A stretch of DNA of 64,000 nucleotides from Hymenopus coronatus (lineage: Eukaryota > Arthropoda > Insecta > Mantodea > Hymenopodidae), in contig CM060900.1 in the NCBI GenBank assembly GCA_030762935.1, positions 403,147,632 to 403,211,631 of the forward strand, written 5' to 3'. The notes beneath the pieces are model-generated. The model saw only the letters and a program-made list of their open reading frames with translations, had not been told where the DNA came from and searched no databases. Every line of letters starts with the position of its first letter. Positions within the stretch are counted from its first letter, which is position 1. Positions 62,867 through 64,000 of the stretch are shown here, one piece after another. A program made the translations under genes and the position numbers.

Positions 62867-63650
62867 ACCAGTTTCACCAACTATGTTAAATTTTAACACA
62901 ATGTTAAGGTGATTTCAAAATGAAGTTAATGTAAACTCTGTTTCCATCAAACACTGTTAACCCTTAACTTTGCTTTATGTTTTGTGCCAAGTTTAAATCA
63001 CCATTCTCTTGTGTTAAGGCACTTAATAAATATTAAAATTTGCAAAATTGCACCCACAAATCAAGCTTTCACACAGTTATGGTATTTAGATTTTTAATGC
63101 TCTTTCAAATCAGAAAAGAGTTATGTATCAATGATTTACAAAAACCTGCAAGAGTTGAAATTTTTTAAGTGAGAGAAAGACTGTACAGAGTGGTCATGAA
63201 CAATGTTTTAGAGGAAATATGAGAAATGTTAGAATACTACCATGTATTCCATGATAAAAGTATTTATTGCTCTCAAGATGTTATGCTATTAGCTTCATTT
63301 AATGGTAGGTGATGGTGTTGGAATTTCCAAAGTTACCCTTGGTGGGTTTACCTGAAATTTTCTGAAGCAACTGCTTCAAAAAGCAAATATTTCTGCTGGA
63401 GCCTGAATCAGTGTTAACACGATTTAGTCAATCCAGTTTCAATGTACTGACCACCACCAGTTTTAAACCAATTTAAATGCTCTTCATACCTGGCATTTTT
63501 TGGAATTGCATTTTACGTTAGCATAAAATTGCTGCATTTGGTTACTATATGTGTAAGAAATGCATGCATTGCAATTAGCTCCTCAAAGATTTTCTCCAAA
63601 GCTGCATCAGTCTCCTTCAATTCAGTTGTACTGGAATTTCTACATTCAAT
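62867..63650 (-). mobile_element. Possible Harbinger-type relic
   Basis: The left end 'accagtttcaccaactatgt', with repeated 'ttaac' motifs (62867-63010), resembles termini of animal PIF/Harbinger elements. Minus-strand pieces 'RYEEHLNWFKTGGGQYIE' (about 63490-63440) and 'ALEKIFEELIAMHA' (about 63600) resemble the Myb/SANT-like partner protein. Both are weak similarities. Confidence 0.3.
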
Positions 63651-63768
63651 GCCCCTATATTAATCAGATCTATAATGATCAGCATGTGAATGGTGAAAAA
63701 TTAGTAACCCTGCAGCTGAGATTTTAACTGGCATTATAATTTCAAACTCAGGCAATCAGGAAAATGTC

Positions 63769-64000
63769 GCCCTCCGTGGTGTAATGGTTATCATGCTAAC
63801 TTCATATACCCAAGGTCGCAGGTTCAAACCTGGCAGAGGACGATGGATTTTTTTCAGGTGTAAAACTCCTTAGCATGGCTTCCTTCAGAAGGGAAGTAAA
63901 GCTGTTGGTCCCGTGCTATAGATTTACGGCAAATAAAAGAACCTTAAGCCTGATAGAGAGGCCTCTGAGCAAAATTAAGTTGTCTTTCACGCCCAATTTA
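63769..64000 (+). mobile_element. tRNA-derived SINE (copy 4), runs off the window
   Basis: This is the best preserved head of the family, 'ccctccgtggtgtaatgg' to 'ggttcaaacctggcagagga'. It has a clear A box (tggtgtaatgg), B box (ggttcaaacc) and a loop that reads CAT at the anticodon position. The body follows with 'cttagcatggcttccttcag', 'aagggaagtaaagctgttgg' and 'tttcacgcccaattta'. The 3' end is beyond 64000. Confidence 0.85.

Noticed and set aside
63769..63841. Functional tRNA gene
   Set aside because: The A and B boxes are good, but acceptor and anticodon stems pair poorly and the sequence continues into a repeated SINE body.

Overview
This window is arthropod nuclear DNA: AT-rich, intron-dominated and heavily loaded with transposons. 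It appears to lie wholly inside one host gene, the orthologue of the histone H3K4 demethylase KDM5 (Drosophila lid), read on the minus strand. Four consecutive coding exons are visible at 59040-59189, 44400-44526, 27197-27348 and 11466-11621. All have consensus GT/AG boundaries and matching phases. Together they encode about 195 contiguous residues, from the region before PHD1, through PHD1, to the segment leading into JmjC. The wording of these exons is closer to insect Lid than to vertebrate KDM5 as I know those families. I cannot name the species, and chelicerates or other arthropods are not excluded. The separating introns are about 14.5, 17.1 and 15.6 kb, which implies a large genome.

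Everything else I can recognise is intronic and mobile. From left to right: the 3' end of a Gypsy LTR element (1-~2.5 kb); a SINE copy (3.5 kb); a Gypsy LTR/gag scrap abutting a Penelope-like reverse transcriptase (6.1-7.8 kb); a long-armed hairpin MITE (8.5 kb); a minus-strand Copia element with its 3' LTR (11.9-13.7 and 18.7-19.4 kb), whose middle is occupied by a hAT relic that is itself split by a LINE (14-18.5 kb); a mariner (19.5 kb); Harbinger and hAT scraps (21.8-23 kb); a nearly readable piggyBac (24-25.7 kb); and a hAT 3' end (25.8-26.5 kb).

From 28 to 43.8 kb there are several copies of one LINE family (here 'LINE-A'). One minus-strand copy (28.1-35 kb) holds a second LINE and a dimeric fold-back insertion with tRNA-like cores. 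A plus-strand copy (36.5-40.7 kb) holds a TA-flanked mariner and a TTAA-flanked piggyBac-like MITE. Two more minus-strand fragments follow. After the PHD1 exon come a long (AAT)n tract, a second SINE copy, a Gypsy element with both LTRs (47.4-51.7 kb) carrying a SINE, a G-rich/CTTT tract (52.7 kb), a short degenerate piggyBac with asymmetric inverted repeats (54.6-56.1 kb), a Tc1/mariner-type element (56.5-58.5 kb), the 59.1 kb exon, a mostly featureless intron, and a SINE running off the right edge.

The host exons look functional: open, in phase and with motifs intact. Nearly all transposon reading frames are broken. The observations I rate highest are the 2A-like peptide at the start of a LINE-A open reading frame, the tRNA-like fold-back insertion flanked by 14-bp direct repeats, and the nested insertions proved by target-site duplications or a paralogous empty site. 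I saw no CRISPR array, rRNA gene, operon or bacterial feature, and no convincing new protein-coding host gene besides KDM5.
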